Assembly (NCBI GenBank): GCA_040307385.1 | Contig: JAWRJQ010000101.1 | Coordinates: 1-19,912, forward strand | DNA from: RUG721 sp040307385 | GTDB lineage: Bacteria; Actinomycetota; Coriobacteriia; Coriobacteriales; Atopobiaceae | Length of the DNA: 19,912 nt | Reading direction: 5' to 3' | Part shown: positions 7,389 to 15,137 of the stretch, in pieces | Layout: each line of letters opens with the position of its first letter | Numbering within the stretch: position 1 is the first letter of the stretch | The notes under the pieces: model-generated | What the model was told of the DNA's origin: nothing | The model's database searches: none | What the model saw: only the letters and a program-made list of their open reading frames with translations | Translations under genes and position numbers: made by a program

Positions 7389-7968
7389 TCTCCTCCTCGA
7401 TCTTGGGCTTGATAATGCCGTATCCTCCATTCTTACGATGGTAGATCACATTGATCAGGCCGGTCGTGGCATTGGTAAATACATAGAAATCATGGCCGAG
7501 CAGGTCGGTTTGGACGAGCGCCTCCTCTTCGGTCATGGGCGGAAGGTCGATGACCTTCTCGCGCACGAGGATGTCGTCATCCTCGTCCTCTCCTCCGGGA
7601 ATGATAAGGTCGGCGAGGTCTTCCACGTTGGAGGGCACGGCGATGCGGCCTCCCCTCTGACGGCGATCGACCACGCGCGTCTTGTATTTACGGAGCTGGC
7701 GGCTCACCTTATCGGCAGCGGAATCGATGGCAGCATACATGTCGTCGCCCGAAGCCACAACGCGCACCACGTTGTCGCGCACGAACACCGTGACCTCGCA
7801 GGCCTTACGCTCGAGGTTGGAGGGGTTCTTGTCAACGCGCAGCACGCAATCGCAGGTCATGGGAGAGATGTCGAAGACCTTGAACGCCGATCCCAACTTG
7901 TCTTCCACATGAGAGCGCAGGGCGTCGGTGATTGCAACCTTGCGACCGGAGATTCTGATGTCGACCAT
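7381..7968 (-). CDS. hpf: Ribosome hibernation promoting factor, long form
   Basis: 195 aa, the size of long HPF. The N-terminal S30AE domain (1-about 100) shows MVDIRISGRKVAITDALRSH and the closing basic helix DMYAAIDSAADKVSRQLRKYK (76-96). An acidic linker (127-133) leads to the C-terminal dimerisation domain (about 135-190: VREKVIDLPPMTEEEA, LLGHDFYVFTN, INVIYHRKNGGYGII). Long HPF dimerises 70S ribosomes into inactive 100S particles in stationary phase. The start at 7968 has AAGGAGG 5 nt upstream; an in-frame earlier start at 8001 lacks support. It is the first gene of the six-gene minus-strand cluster. Confidence 0.95.
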   Translation of the reverse strand: MVDIRISGRKVAITDALRSHVEDKLGSAFKVFDISPMTCDCVLRVDKNPSNLERKACEVTVFVRDNVVRVVASGDDMYAAIDSAADKVSRQLRKYKTRVVDRRQRGGRIAVPSNVEDLADLIIPGGEDEDDDILVREKVIDLPPMTEEEALVQTDLLGHDFYVFTNATTGLINVIYHRKNGGYGIIKPKIEEEND

Positions 7969-8100
7969 ACGTGCCTCCTTTGTGCGGTTACTGCTGTACA
8001 CTCCCGGCGAACCGGATGTGCCTTACTTAGGACGATACCCGAGAATTGACTTTGATTCACAGGGGTTCGGGATACGGCGGCAACAAAGCGGTGAAGCACG

Positions 8101-8126
8101 GCCGACGGTTGCGCAGAGCCGTCGGC
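8101..8126 (-). terminator. Possible terminator hairpin of the solute-binding lipoprotein gene
   Basis: Perfect 8-bp arms GCCGACGG (8101-8108) and CCGTCGGC (8119-8126) with a 10-nt loop lie 37 nt past the lipoprotein stop. On the minus strand only a loose T-rich stretch follows (GTGCTTCACCGCTTTGTTG), so it may be a weak terminator or a partial read-through point into hpf. Confidence 0.35.
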
Positions 8127-8162
8127 GCTATCGTTTCTCCAAATTCGACACGATGGGGCGCG

Positions 8163-9038
8163 CTACACGAGCCCCTTGATCCGGGTTGCATCGGTGGCGT
8201 TGGGCATGCCGCCGATCCACTTGATGCGCACCAGTTCGAAGAGGCCGTTGGTTTGGATGGTTTCGAGTGCAGACTGCACGTTGACCTGGAGCGTCGTATT
8301 GCTGGAGGCAACCGCGATGCCCTCTGCAGCGGGCACGTCGAGCGTGCCGCAGAGGGAGATGCTGCTGTAGAAGGACGCGAGGTACGCACCGGAGTAGAGA
8401 TCGCAGCAGACGTACTGCACCTCGCCTGCGGCAAGGGCCTCGAAGGCGCCGTTGAGGTTATCGTAGCTGCTCTCGCGCATGCGCAGGTCGTTCTGGGAGA
8501 GCAGACGCTGCGACACCGATCCGCTCTGCAGGCCTACGGTGGCATCGTAAAGGCTCTCGGCATCGACGACGGTGGAGTCGCCCACGTGGAAAAGGGCGGT
8601 CGCATTTTCGGCATAGGCGCCCACCACGGTGGCTCCGTCCACCGTGCCCCAGGCGACGTTCATCACGATGTCGCACTCGACGCCCAGCGCGGAAGCGACC
8701 GATGTGACGTTGACGAAGCGCACTTTGAGGCCCATGGCATCGGCGATCATGGACGCGAGCTCGATATCCATGCCCGTGACCTCGCCCGACGGCTGCGCGA
8801 TGCAGAACGGCGCGGTGGTCTCGGCCGTGTACAGGCCGACCGTGAGATAGCCTTCCTCGATGACGTCGGGCGTGGAAACGGTTGCCTGCCGCTCCGCCGC
8901 CTTGTTCGCCATGGCATCGGCAACCGAGGTGGGCGTGAACAGGGCGTCGATCTGATCCAGAGGATTGCAGGCAGTGAGGCAGCAGGCCAGGCACAGCGCG
9001 ATGGCGCAGCTTATGATGGTGCTTCTATGGGTCTTCAT
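8163..9038 (-). CDS. Extracellular solute-binding lipoprotein (family 3, amino-acid type)
   Basis: 291 aa with a lipoprotein signal peptide: a basic start (MKTHR), a hydrophobic core, and lipobox L-T-A-C24 followed by Asn. The mature part has the family 3 periplasmic-binding-protein pattern: YLTVGLYTAETTAPFC (64-79), the GEVTGMDIELASMIADAMGL stretch (85-104), then DIVMNVAWG and a late EALAAGEVQYVCCD segment. Such proteins deliver polar amino acids to an ABC importer, but no permease or ATPase gene adjoins, so it is an orphan binding protein here. The start at 9038 is preceded by GAGAGG. A roughly 300-nt structured leader with a strong -10 lies upstream. Ligand unknown. Confidence 0.85.
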   Translation of the reverse strand: MKTHRSTIISCAIALCLACCLTACNPLDQIDALFTPTSVADAMANKAAERQATVSTPDVIEEGYLTVGLYTAETTAPFCIAQPSGEVTGMDIELASMIADAMGLKVRFVNVTSVASALGVECDIVMNVAWGTVDGATVVGAYAENATALFHVGDSTVVDAESLYDATVGLQSGSVSQRLLSQNDLRMRESSYDNLNGAFEALAAGEVQYVCCDLYSGAYLASFYSSISLCGTLDVPAAEGIAVASSNTTLQVNVQSALETIQTNGLFELVRIKWIGGMPNATDATRIKGLV

Positions 9039-9045
9039 AGGAACC

Positions 9046-9345
9046 TCTCGTTCTTCCTCTTCTCGCTGGCGGAAACGATGAAGATAGGTGCTCCGCCCCG
9101 GCTGACCTGGTCTTTGACCCCACACTCGCGCACCGGCGCCTCGGCTTCGGGGCTACGGCCCCCCACTTCGGCGCTCTCGCCCGCGAGGCCGGATGCCTCA
9201 TGTATGAACGGACGGTGCGTCTTACCTCTAGGACGAGCCATGATCGCAGGAGCGCTCACGCCCCTGCTTACGTGGATCCTTTCGGCCTCGTCTGCCTTGG
9301 ACTTGGGCATATGCCCGCAACCACAGACCCAGGGTGAAGCAGTGC
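9046..9345 (-). ncRNA. Candidate structured RNA or long leader upstream of the lipoprotein gene
   Basis: About 300 nt without a convincing gene between comF and the lipoprotein gene, transcribed from an extended -10 at 9355. The minus-strand RNA can form a 9-bp hairpin with UGAG tetraloop (9267-9246). It can also form three nested GC stems (9187-9183 with 9129-9125; 9174-9170 with 9140-9136; 9162-9158 with 9153-9149), a GAGGC/GCCTC hairpin (9199-9185), a GGTC-AAA-GACC hairpin, and a GGCGGA/TCCGCC stem (9097-9092 with 9073-9068) just before the ribosome-binding site. A GGGCATATGCCC palindrome is near the 5' end. Known riboswitch, T-box, tmRNA and RNase P signatures are absent. Being next to comF and near hpf fits the raiA RNA class, from memory; that identity is a guess. 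Confidence 0.45.
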
Positions 9346-9349
9346 TTCG

Positions 9350-9358
9350 ATTATAGCA
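9350..9358 (-). promoter_or_regulatory. Extended -10 promoter for the structured leader
   Basis: The minus strand carries TGC-TATAAT, a perfect consensus -10 with the TG extension, placing transcription start near 9343. No consensus -35 is seen at 17 nt, consistent with an extended -10 promoter. It lies just downstream of the comF stop codon. Confidence 0.65.
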
Positions 9359-9364
9359 GCTAAC

Positions 9365-10093
9365 TCACCATACACGGCACAAGGCGCATGCGGTCACCTC
9401 CTTCGCGCCGCGTGAGAGCAGGACGCGCGTTGCCTCGCGCATCGAGGCGCCCGTCGTGACGACATCATCGACGAGCAGGACGCGCAGATCGGAGACGTCC
9501 TCAAGGCACCTGATGGAATACGCGATGTTGGCAGCGCGCTCCTCGCGGGTGAGGCCGCGCTGATCGAGCGCGTGAGGGCGCACGAGCACATCGGCGAGCG
9601 GCAGGCCGAGCTCTGCGACGAGCGCACGCGATACGAGCTCCATGTGGTCGAACCCGCGGCGTCGATATGCCTGCGCCGTTGCGGGAACGAAGACGATGGC
9701 ATCGAGGCAGCCCGGATCGAAGCGGGACCGTCCATCGAGCGCGGACCACGCGGATGCCTCGTCGAGGGCCGTCGCCAGCGCAGCTGCCATGATGGGAGCC
9801 AGGCGCAGCTCGTGGTGATCCTTGAGCGCGGTGACCATGCGGGCGGGGACGCCTTCGAAGCCCATGGCGCACACGGTGGCGCGCACCTCCCACTCACGAC
9901 GGCACTCGGTGCAGGTGAGCCAGCCGAAGGGCGCACCGCATGAGGGACATGCCCAGCGTTGGCAGATCCAGGGCAGCTGGTCGCGGCACCTCTCGCAGAG
10001 CAGGCTCTCGGGGTAGTCGCAGCCTACGCAGCCCGTAGGCCAGAGCAGCTCCGCGAAGGCGTTCGCAACGGTTGTGACAGGGCTTTGAGGCAT
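9365..10093 (-). CDS. comF: ComF family phosphoribosyltransferase-like protein
   Basis: 242 aa. The N-terminal zinc-finger region has cysteine pairs C22/C25, C33/C36, C49/C52 and C61/C64. The C-terminal type I phosphoribosyltransferase-like domain includes the conserved VPATAQAYRRRGFDH (137-150), DQRGLTREER (177-186) and the PRPP loop VLLVDDVVTTGAS (205-217). ComF/ComFC proteins take part in uptake or processing of transforming DNA in competent bacteria; no other competence gene is in the window. The start is set at 10093 because GGGAGG lies 6 nt upstream; the ATG at 10099 directly abuts that Shine-Dalgarno. Confidence 0.92.
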   Translation of the reverse strand: MPQSPVTTVANAFAELLWPTGCVGCDYPESLLCERCRDQLPWICQRWACPSCGAPFGWLTCTECRREWEVRATVCAMGFEGVPARMVTALKDHHELRLAPIMAAALATALDEASAWSALDGRSRFDPGCLDAIVFVPATAQAYRRRGFDHMELVSRALVAELGLPLADVLVRPHALDQRGLTREERAANIAYSIRCLEDVSDLRVLLVDDVVTTGASMREATRVLLSRGAKEVTACALCRVW

Positions 10094-10134
10094 GCGCATC
10101 CTCCCGCGCGGTGCGGAGGGAATGCCATGGGCCT

Positions 10135-10143
10135 AGGATAGCA
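10135..10143 (-). promoter_or_regulatory. Possible extended -10 promoter of comF
   Basis: The minus strand reads TGC-TATCCT in the 81-nt gap between tatD and comF, about 42 nt before the comF start. No clear -35 is visible. It suggests comF can be transcribed independently of the metG-ksgA-tatD group. Confidence 0.35.
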
Positions 10144-10174
10144 CAGCAGCGGACGGGCGCATCCGGCGCGACGC

Positions 10175-11065
10175 TCACGCCAGCGAGAAGAGGCGGCGGG
10201 CGTTATCCCAGAGCGCAGCGTAGGTATCTGCGCGGCTCCCATCGCCTGCCTGTTCGCGCGCATCGGCCACGCAGGCGGCCGTGAGCGCCACCATCGCCGG
10301 CTCGCACGTCTCGCCGCGCAGCGGCACGGGCGTCATGTACGGGCAGTCGGTCTCGGTGAGCATGAGGTGTGCCGGGCAAGCCGCCGCGGCGGCACGGATA
10401 TCATCGGAGCGCGCGAACGTGACCGCTCCGCCGAAGGCGATGTAGCAACCCAGATCGGTAAAGGGCGTCATGACCTCGGGGCCGCAGGTGAAGCAGTGGA
10501 GATCGCAGCCCGCTGCGGGCACGCCCTCATTGAGCAGGATGCGCAGGGCGTCGACGTGCGCCCGAGGCTCTCTCCCTTCGGGATCGCGCAGGTGGAGCTC
10601 CACGGGAAGGCTGCGCGCATGCGCGATGCGCAGCTGCCTGCGGAAAGCCGCCTCCTGCACGTCGGGCGCAAGCTCGTTGTAGGGACCGTAGTCCAAGCCG
10701 ATCTCGCCCATGCCCACGCAGCGCGGATGGTCGAGCAGTGCGTCCAGGCGCGCAAGGGCTTGATCGTTCAGCGCGGCGGCACCGTAGGGATGCGCGCCGG
10801 CGACGAAGTAGGTGCCCTCTCCCAGAGGTCCCGCAAGCGCGCAGGTTTTCTCGAACCACGCGAAGAATGCGGCGACGTCGGGCACGTCATCGGTGGGGTC
10901 GACGGGGATCACGTGCAGGCGAACGCCCGCATCCCATGCGCGGACAAGCGCGGCCGCTGCCTGCTCGGGCCTGCGTTTGGAGAGGTGGCCATGAGTGTCG
11001 GCCAGGGGCGCGAGCGGCTCGGGCAGCTCGTGGATGCGGCCCTTCCTGTCGGCGATGGTCAGCAT
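10175..11065 (-). CDS. tatD: TatD family metal-dependent deoxyribonuclease
   Basis: 296 aa amidohydrolase-fold hydrolase. Metal ligands are visible as H25 and H27 in DTHGHL, E121 in GEIGLDYG, H158 in ELHLRD, H190 in LHCF and D240 in ETDCPY. This is the complete TatD set, so it should act as a magnesium-dependent DNase/3'-5' exonuclease. Length is slightly above the usual 260 because of about 20 residues before the first strand. The start codon overlaps the ksgA stop by 7 nt (ATGCTGA), with GGGGGAGGG upstream, giving translational coupling. The common neighbour order metG-tatD-ksgA is rearranged here to metG-ksgA-tatD, without an RNase M5 gene between. Confidence 0.9.
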   Translation of the reverse strand: MLTIADRKGRIHELPEPLAPLADTHGHLSKRRPEQAAAALVRAWDAGVRLHVIPVDPTDDVPDVAAFFAWFEKTCALAGPLGEGTYFVAGAHPYGAAALNDQALARLDALLDHPRCVGMGEIGLDYGPYNELAPDVQEAAFRRQLRIAHARSLPVELHLRDPEGREPRAHVDALRILLNEGVPAAGCDLHCFTCGPEVMTPFTDLGCYIAFGGAVTFARSDDIRAAAAACPAHLMLTETDCPYMTPVPLRGETCEPAMVALTAACVADAREQAGDGSRADTYAALWDNARRLFSLA

Positions 11066-11907
11066 GGCGCGCCCTCCCCCAGGGCTGCGGCGAGCGCGAT
11101 GAACTGGGCGGGCGCGAGGGTTTCGGCGCGGGCGCCGGGCGCGATGCCGCAGGCGGCGAAGGCAGCGTCGAGCGCGCCCTTCTCGAAACCCGATGCCGCC
11201 ATGGAGTTGCGGATGGTCTTGCGCCGCTGTGCGAACGCAGCATCGATGACGGGGGCAGCCGCGCGGGCGAGGTCGAGAGCCGCGAGCGGAGAGCGGTCGA
11301 TGCGCACCACGGCGGAGTCCACGTGCGGAGGCGGCATGAAATTGGCCGGACCCACCTCGAAGCGATCCGTGACCTGCCCGAAGAGGGCGAGCTTTGCGGT
11401 ATATGCACCGTAAGCCTTGGTGCCGGGCACGGCGCAGATGCGGTCGGCAACCTCGGCCTGCACCATCACGACGGCGCGGGCGATAGAGTGCATCTCCTCG
11501 AACACCTTCAGGATGAGCGTGGCGGCAACCTGATAAGGCAGGTTCGCCACGAGCTTGACGGGTACGCACCCTGCGGGAAGGCCGTCGGGGAGCACCTTGA
11601 GCGCATCGCCCAGCACGAGCGAGAACCGTTCGTGCGCGCATGTCTCGGCGAGCACCGGCTCGAGTGCATGATCCGCCTCGACGGCCGTCAGGCACGCTCC
11701 CGCAGCAAGCAGCGCAACCGAGAGCGTGCCGATGCCGGGGCCCACCTCCAGCACGCGTTCATCGGGCGCGATCTCGGCGAGCGCGAGGATGCGCCCGATA
11801 ACGGCGTCGTTCACCAGGAAGTTCTGCCCCAGGCGATGCTTGGTCGAGAGGCCGAAACGCTCGAGGACCGCGCGCGTTGCCGAAGGCGTTGCGAGCGTGG
11901 AGTTCAC
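11059..11907 (-). CDS. rsmA: 16S rRNA (adenine1518/1519-N6,N6)-dimethyltransferase
   Basis: 282-aa KsgA/RsmA. It uses S-adenosylmethionine to dimethylate two adjacent adenines in helix 45 of 16S rRNA during 30S assembly. Visible motifs are LGQNFLVN (26-33), the AdoMet loop EVGPGIGTLS (54-63), the acidic VEAD motif (76-79) and catalytic NLPY (122-125); the basic FAQRRKTIRNSM segment marks the C-terminal domain. The start is inferred as GTG at 11907, 11 nt after the metG stop, because the protein then begins at the family position. The upstream frame runs through the end of metG and is not plausible. The Shine-Dalgarno is weak (GGCGAG), suggesting coupling to metG. Confidence 0.94.
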   Translation of the reverse strand: MNSTLATPSATRAVLERFGLSTKHRLGQNFLVNDAVIGRILALAEIAPDERVLEVGPGIGTLSVALLAAGACLTAVEADHALEPVLAETCAHERFSLVLGDALKVLPDGLPAGCVPVKLVANLPYQVAATLILKVFEEMHSIARAVVMVQAEVADRICAVPGTKAYGAYTAKLALFGQVTDRFEVGPANFMPPPHVDSAVVRIDRSPLAALDLARAAAPVIDAAFAQRRKTIRNSMAASGFEKGALDAAFAACGIAPGARAETLAPAQFIALAAALGEGAPC

Positions 11908-11918
11908 GATCTGCTCGC

Positions 11919-13517
11919 CTATTTGCCGCCGAGGCGCGGGAAGAGGGCATCTCCCTTGGTCACCGCAACGCCGCCGGCGATGCCACCCCATGTGCAGGCG
12001 CCCACGAGGTCGCAGGTGTGCGCCTCGGCGTCGAGCGACATGCGGTGCAGCACCTCGGCGCTGGTGGAGGGCATGAACGGGCTGAGCAGATGCGCGCAGA
12101 TGCGGATGGTCTCGAGCAGGTTGGCGATGATGGCAGCAAGCTCGTCGGCGCGCGCGGGGTCCTTGGCGACGGCCCAGGGCATGGAGTCCTCGATGTAGTG
12201 GTTGGCGGCGTGGACGAGCTCCATCACGATGTCCTTGGCAGCCACGTAGTCGAGCTTGTCCATATGCGCGGCGTAGCGGTCGGCGATGCCGGCGGCGAGG
12301 TCCTTGAGCGGATTGCCCGCAGCGGCCCAGCCTTCGGGCAGCTCGGGCGTGTTGCCGTCGAAGTACTTCGCGCTCATGTTGAGCGAGCGCGACACGAGGT
12401 TGCCCCAGCTGTTGGCCAGATCGGCGTTGTAGACCTGCTCCATACGGCCGAAAGAGATGCCTCCATCCTCGCCGGGCACGCAGTCGGTCATGAAGTAATA
12501 GCGGTAGCCCTCGATGCCGAGCAGGTCGATGACATCCTGCGGCGCGATGGCGTTGCCGAGCGATTTGGACATCTTGCGGGTCTGGCCGGTTTCGTCATCG
12601 CGCACCATGAGGAAGCCGTGCGCGAAAACGTGCTCGGGCACGGCCTCGCCGATGGCCATGAGCATGGCGGGCCAGATGACGCAGTGGAAGCGGATGATGT
12701 CCTTGCCCACCACGTTGAACTGCGCGGGCCAACGGCGCGCGTACTCGTCGGCCAGCTCGGGGTTGCCGAAGCCCACTGCGGTCGCGTAGTTGAGCAGAGC
12801 ATCGAACCACACGTAGGTGACGTGCTTCTCATCGAAGGGCACGGGGATGCCCCAATCGAAGCTGGTGCGCGAGACGGAGATGTCGCGCAGGCCTCCCTCG
12901 ACGAAGGTACGAACCTCGTTCATGCGGAAGCTCGGCATGACGAAATCGGGATGTTCGCGGTAGAGGGCGAGAAGCCTGTCCTGGAATGCAGACAGCTTGA
13001 AGAACCAGGATTCCTCCTGGACGCGCTCGAGCGCACGTCCGCAGTCGGGACAGAGGTGCTGGCCCTCGGTGTGGTGCTCCTCGTCGGACTTCTGGACTTG
13101 GGTTTCGGTGAAGTAGGTTTCCTCGTGGACGCAGTACCACCCGTCGTAGCTGCCCTTATAGATGTAGCCCGCCTCCTTCATGCGATTCCAGAGATGCTGG
13201 ACGGCAGCGACCTGGCGCGGCTCGGTGGTGCGGATGAAGTCGTCGTGGGAGATCTCGAGGGTGTTCCAGATTTCGTGGAAGGCGGGCGCGAGGGAGTCGC
13301 ACCAGGCCTGCGGGGTCATGTTGTGCTCTTCAGCGGTGCGCTGGACCTTCTCGCCGTGCTCGTCGAGGCCGGTGAGGAATTTGACGTCGAAGCCCATGGC
13401 GCGCTTATAGCGGGCCATGACATCGCACAGGATGGTGCAGTATGCGGTGCCGAGGTGCGGCGCGGCGTTGACGTAGTAGATGGGAGTGGTGATGTAGAAG
13501 CTGGGCTTGTCGGCCAT
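11919..13517 (-). CDS. metG: Methionyl-tRNA synthetase
   Basis: 532-aa class I aminoacyl-tRNA synthetase. The N-terminus FYITTPIYYVNAAPHLGTAY carries the HIGH-equivalent HLGT (21-24), LDEHGEK follows (51-57), and KMSKSLGN (315-322) is the second ATP motif. The connective insertion has the residual zinc site WYC (C129) and CPDC (C156, C159), and the anticodon-binding helical domain fills the C-terminus. No EMAP-like dimerisation domain is attached, so this is the short form. The start at 13517 has AGGAGG 7 nt upstream. It heads the metG-ksgA-tatD group. Confidence 0.96.
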   Translation of the reverse strand: MADKPSFYITTPIYYVNAAPHLGTAYCTILCDVMARYKRAMGFDVKFLTGLDEHGEKVQRTAEEHNMTPQAWCDSLAPAFHEIWNTLEISHDDFIRTTEPRQVAAVQHLWNRMKEAGYIYKGSYDGWYCVHEETYFTETQVQKSDEEHHTEGQHLCPDCGRALERVQEESWFFKLSAFQDRLLALYREHPDFVMPSFRMNEVRTFVEGGLRDISVSRTSFDWGIPVPFDEKHVTYVWFDALLNYATAVGFGNPELADEYARRWPAQFNVVGKDIIRFHCVIWPAMLMAIGEAVPEHVFAHGFLMVRDDETGQTRKMSKSLGNAIAPQDVIDLLGIEGYRYYFMTDCVPGEDGGISFGRMEQVYNADLANSWGNLVSRSLNMSAKYFDGNTPELPEGWAAAGNPLKDLAAGIADRYAAHMDKLDYVAAKDIVMELVHAANHYIEDSMPWAVAKDPARADELAAIIANLLETIRICAHLLSPFMPSTSAEVLHRMSLDAEAHTCDLVGACTWGGIAGGVAVTKGDALFPRLGGK

Positions 13518-13567
13518 TGTGCTCCTCCTGATGGCGAAGGCGCGTGCGGGATTGCATGCAAATATTG

Positions 13568-13573
13568 ATTGTA
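13568..13573 (-). promoter_or_regulatory. Probable -10 box of metG
   Basis: The minus strand carries TACAAT about 50 nt before the metG ATG. A 10-bp palindrome TTGCATGCAA (13552-13561) lies at the expected transcription start. No consensus -35 is apparent. Confidence 0.4.
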
Positions 13574-13742
13574 GCGCTATCATCCAGCCCGCTGCACTCG
13601 GATAGGTTTTTTAAACTACGTTGCAGACTCTGAAAACGCTGCAGGCCTGATTATTCGCACCTTTCGTCCTCCTCCTGACGGTACCCCGCACGACCCGTCA
13701 CCCCCTATGAACCTAGGCAGCATTCGATACACGGTTTTTTTG

Positions 13743-13908
13743 GATTTCTGCCCACTTTTGGCGTTATTGTGCACAAGAGCGGTACCGATTTACCATCAAG
13801 GGTTATCCCCGGGCACCTCTGAACTGCACAAACGCTGAAGTAGGCAAAGTGCGATGACAAATCAGCACCCCTTTCACGCACAATATCGCCAAAAGTGGGC
13901 TGATTTCT
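13743..13908. repeat. MITE-like element with 23-bp terminal inverted repeats and flanking 7-bp direct repeat
   Basis: The ends 13750-13772 and 13878-13900 are inverted repeats matching at 22 of 23 positions; the core reads GCCCACTTTTGGCG at the left end. Inverted similarity continues inward (13779-13797 against 13853-13871, about 14 of 19), so the unit can fold as a long imperfect hairpin with a loop of roughly 55 nt. GATTTCT occurs at 13743-13749 immediately outside the left end and at 13902-13908 one base outside the right end, like a target-site duplication. No coding sequence is inside. It lies 31 nt beyond the stop of the putative nuclease gene. Together with the metG promoter it accounts for most of the 414-nt gene-free stretch 13518-13931. 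Confidence 0.65.
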
Positions 13909-13931
13909 CGAAATATCGTGCACACTCGGCA

Positions 13932-14912
13932 CTAGAAAGCGAGCAGCGAGCGTCTAAGCTCGTCTCGTCGGACTTCCCAGCTCCGGTCGAAGCGTCGGTT
14001 CCTCATCCTCAGAAGCTTACGAAGGCCGAGGGCGAACTCGTGAAAGTCGCTCGCATCCTCAACCTGGATCTTCGTAAGCGGGAGCACCGTGATCTTGTTG
14101 ACCGTCAGCTGAATGTGGCGTTTAGAGTCCTTGTATCGTTTCCAAGCGCCGGTATGAGCGAAATCACTTTGATACTCCACGTCGATCGAGGCATCGTGCC
14201 AATACAGATCAGGATAGCGGCTCTCGACGCCCCGTGCTGTTTTGACGACGACCTTCGGATTGAACACGGGAGCGGGAACCGCATACCCGCCCCAATGGCG
14301 GGACAGCGTTAACAGCAGAAACACGATGCTTTCCATGGGCGATGCCGAGCAATCCGCCAACCAGCGCGACACCATCCGCGCTCGCTCGACACCATGGGCA
14401 GCTGGAGCAGCATCACAGAGCGCCCTTATGCGCCGCGCCGTTGTAACAGCCGGTATCTCGTATTCGGTCTCGTCGATGCTTTTGGATACGAAAGGCACCC
14501 GACATTCCGGCAAGGAGTAGAATCCGCAGAGCTCCAGCCCGAGCATCGCCAGCTCGAAAGGCTCAAGCTCGCGTGCCATATGCAGAAAGACAAACACCGG
14601 TGAGCTCACGAATAAATCATCGGCAAGCCTGAGAAACGCCCCGGACGGCACTGAAGCGCTCCACAGATGCGCCGTGAAGCCATCTCTGCTTCCATGCAGC
14701 TCCTGACTAGGCACCAGCGCATGAACGGTATCTCCGGCATGTCCAACCAGATATTCCGCCTCAAAAGACAGGCTGGTGAGCTGCGATCGCAGACGAACCG
14801 CTTGCGTGAGAGAACGTATGCGGGAGGGCCGCCGAAACAGCCTCTCGTCATGGATGCTGCGCAGGTAACGCAGCACGGAAAGCGCAGATCGTCCACACAG
14901 ATACAGCCGCAT
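13932..14912 (-). CDS. Putative AbiEi/DUF559-like nuclease-fold protein (paralogue A)
   Basis: 326 aa, not identified with certainty. Residues about 190-255 follow the pattern of DUF559/Vsr-like PD-(D/E)XK domains: SPMES (E194), then PDLYW (D235), then VEYQSDFAH (E246, Q248, H253). The lysine of the classical motif is replaced by Gln. The N-terminal 180 residues match, segment by segment, the protein encoded at 16641-17603 (LCGRSA; VHALVPSQ; AHLWS; ALMRLADDL-like region; CGFYS), so the two are diverged paralogues. It may be an AbiEi-type regulator/defence protein or a small endonuclease. Start 14912 is chosen by alignment to the paralogue and a GAGG/GAGAG region upstream; the ATG at 14930 lacks a Shine-Dalgarno. 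Base composition looks lower in GC than neighbours, hinting at transfer. Confidence 0.65.
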   Translation of the reverse strand: MRLYLCGRSALSVLRYLRSIHDERLFRRPSRIRSLTQAVRLRSQLTSLSFEAEYLVGHAGDTVHALVPSQELHGSRDGFTAHLWSASVPSGAFLRLADDLFVSSPVFVFLHMARELEPFELAMLGLELCGFYSLPECRVPFVSKSIDETEYEIPAVTTARRIRALCDAAPAAHGVERARMVSRWLADCSASPMESIVFLLLTLSRHWGGYAVPAPVFNPKVVVKTARGVESRYPDLYWHDASIDVEYQSDFAHTGAWKRYKDSKRHIQLTVNKITVLPLTKIQVEDASDFHEFALGLRKLLRMRNRRFDRSWEVRRDELRRSLLAF

Positions 14913-14930
14913 TGAAACTCTCTTCCTCAT

Positions 14931-14950
14931 GTTGAAAGAGTGTTTTCAAC
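14931..14950. promoter_or_regulatory. Inverted repeat upstream of paralogue A (possible operator)
   Basis: GTTGAAA (14931-14937) and TTTCAAC (14944-14950) form a perfect 7-bp inverted repeat with a 6-nt spacer, 19 nt before the chosen start of the putative nuclease gene. TAGATACT just upstream on the minus strand could be a -10 box. Autoregulation would fit an AbiEi-like gene, but this is inference. Confidence 0.35.
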
Positions 14951-15137
14951 AGTATCTACAGTTGTTTGGAAGAAGAAGCCCCCCACCGACAGGTGGCGCA
15001 AGAAATCGACGAAAGGGCACGCCTAGAGCCAGGAGGTCATGCAGCGGCCGATAAGGCCTTGCCTCATACGCGAAATGGCCACGCTGTTGAACCTGCGCGG
15101 TATTCGGCAAACCACCCTGAGCAACCACCAGCGCAAT

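Noticed and set aside
8046..8074. Plus-strand promoter TTGACT with a 17-nt spacer to GGGATA
   Set aside because: No plus-strand gene follows and the -10 is poor.
9085..9110. Resemblance to the SRP RNA tip (CCAGGTCAG followed by a short stem and AGCA)
   Set aside because: The nearly invariant GGAAGGAAGCAG loop region is missing, so similarity is probably chance.
9035..9310. 91-aa minus-strand reading frame in the comF/lipoprotein spacer
   Set aside because: No Shine-Dalgarno before its ATG, no recognisable fold, it overlaps the lipoprotein start, and the same bases explain better as nested RNA stems.
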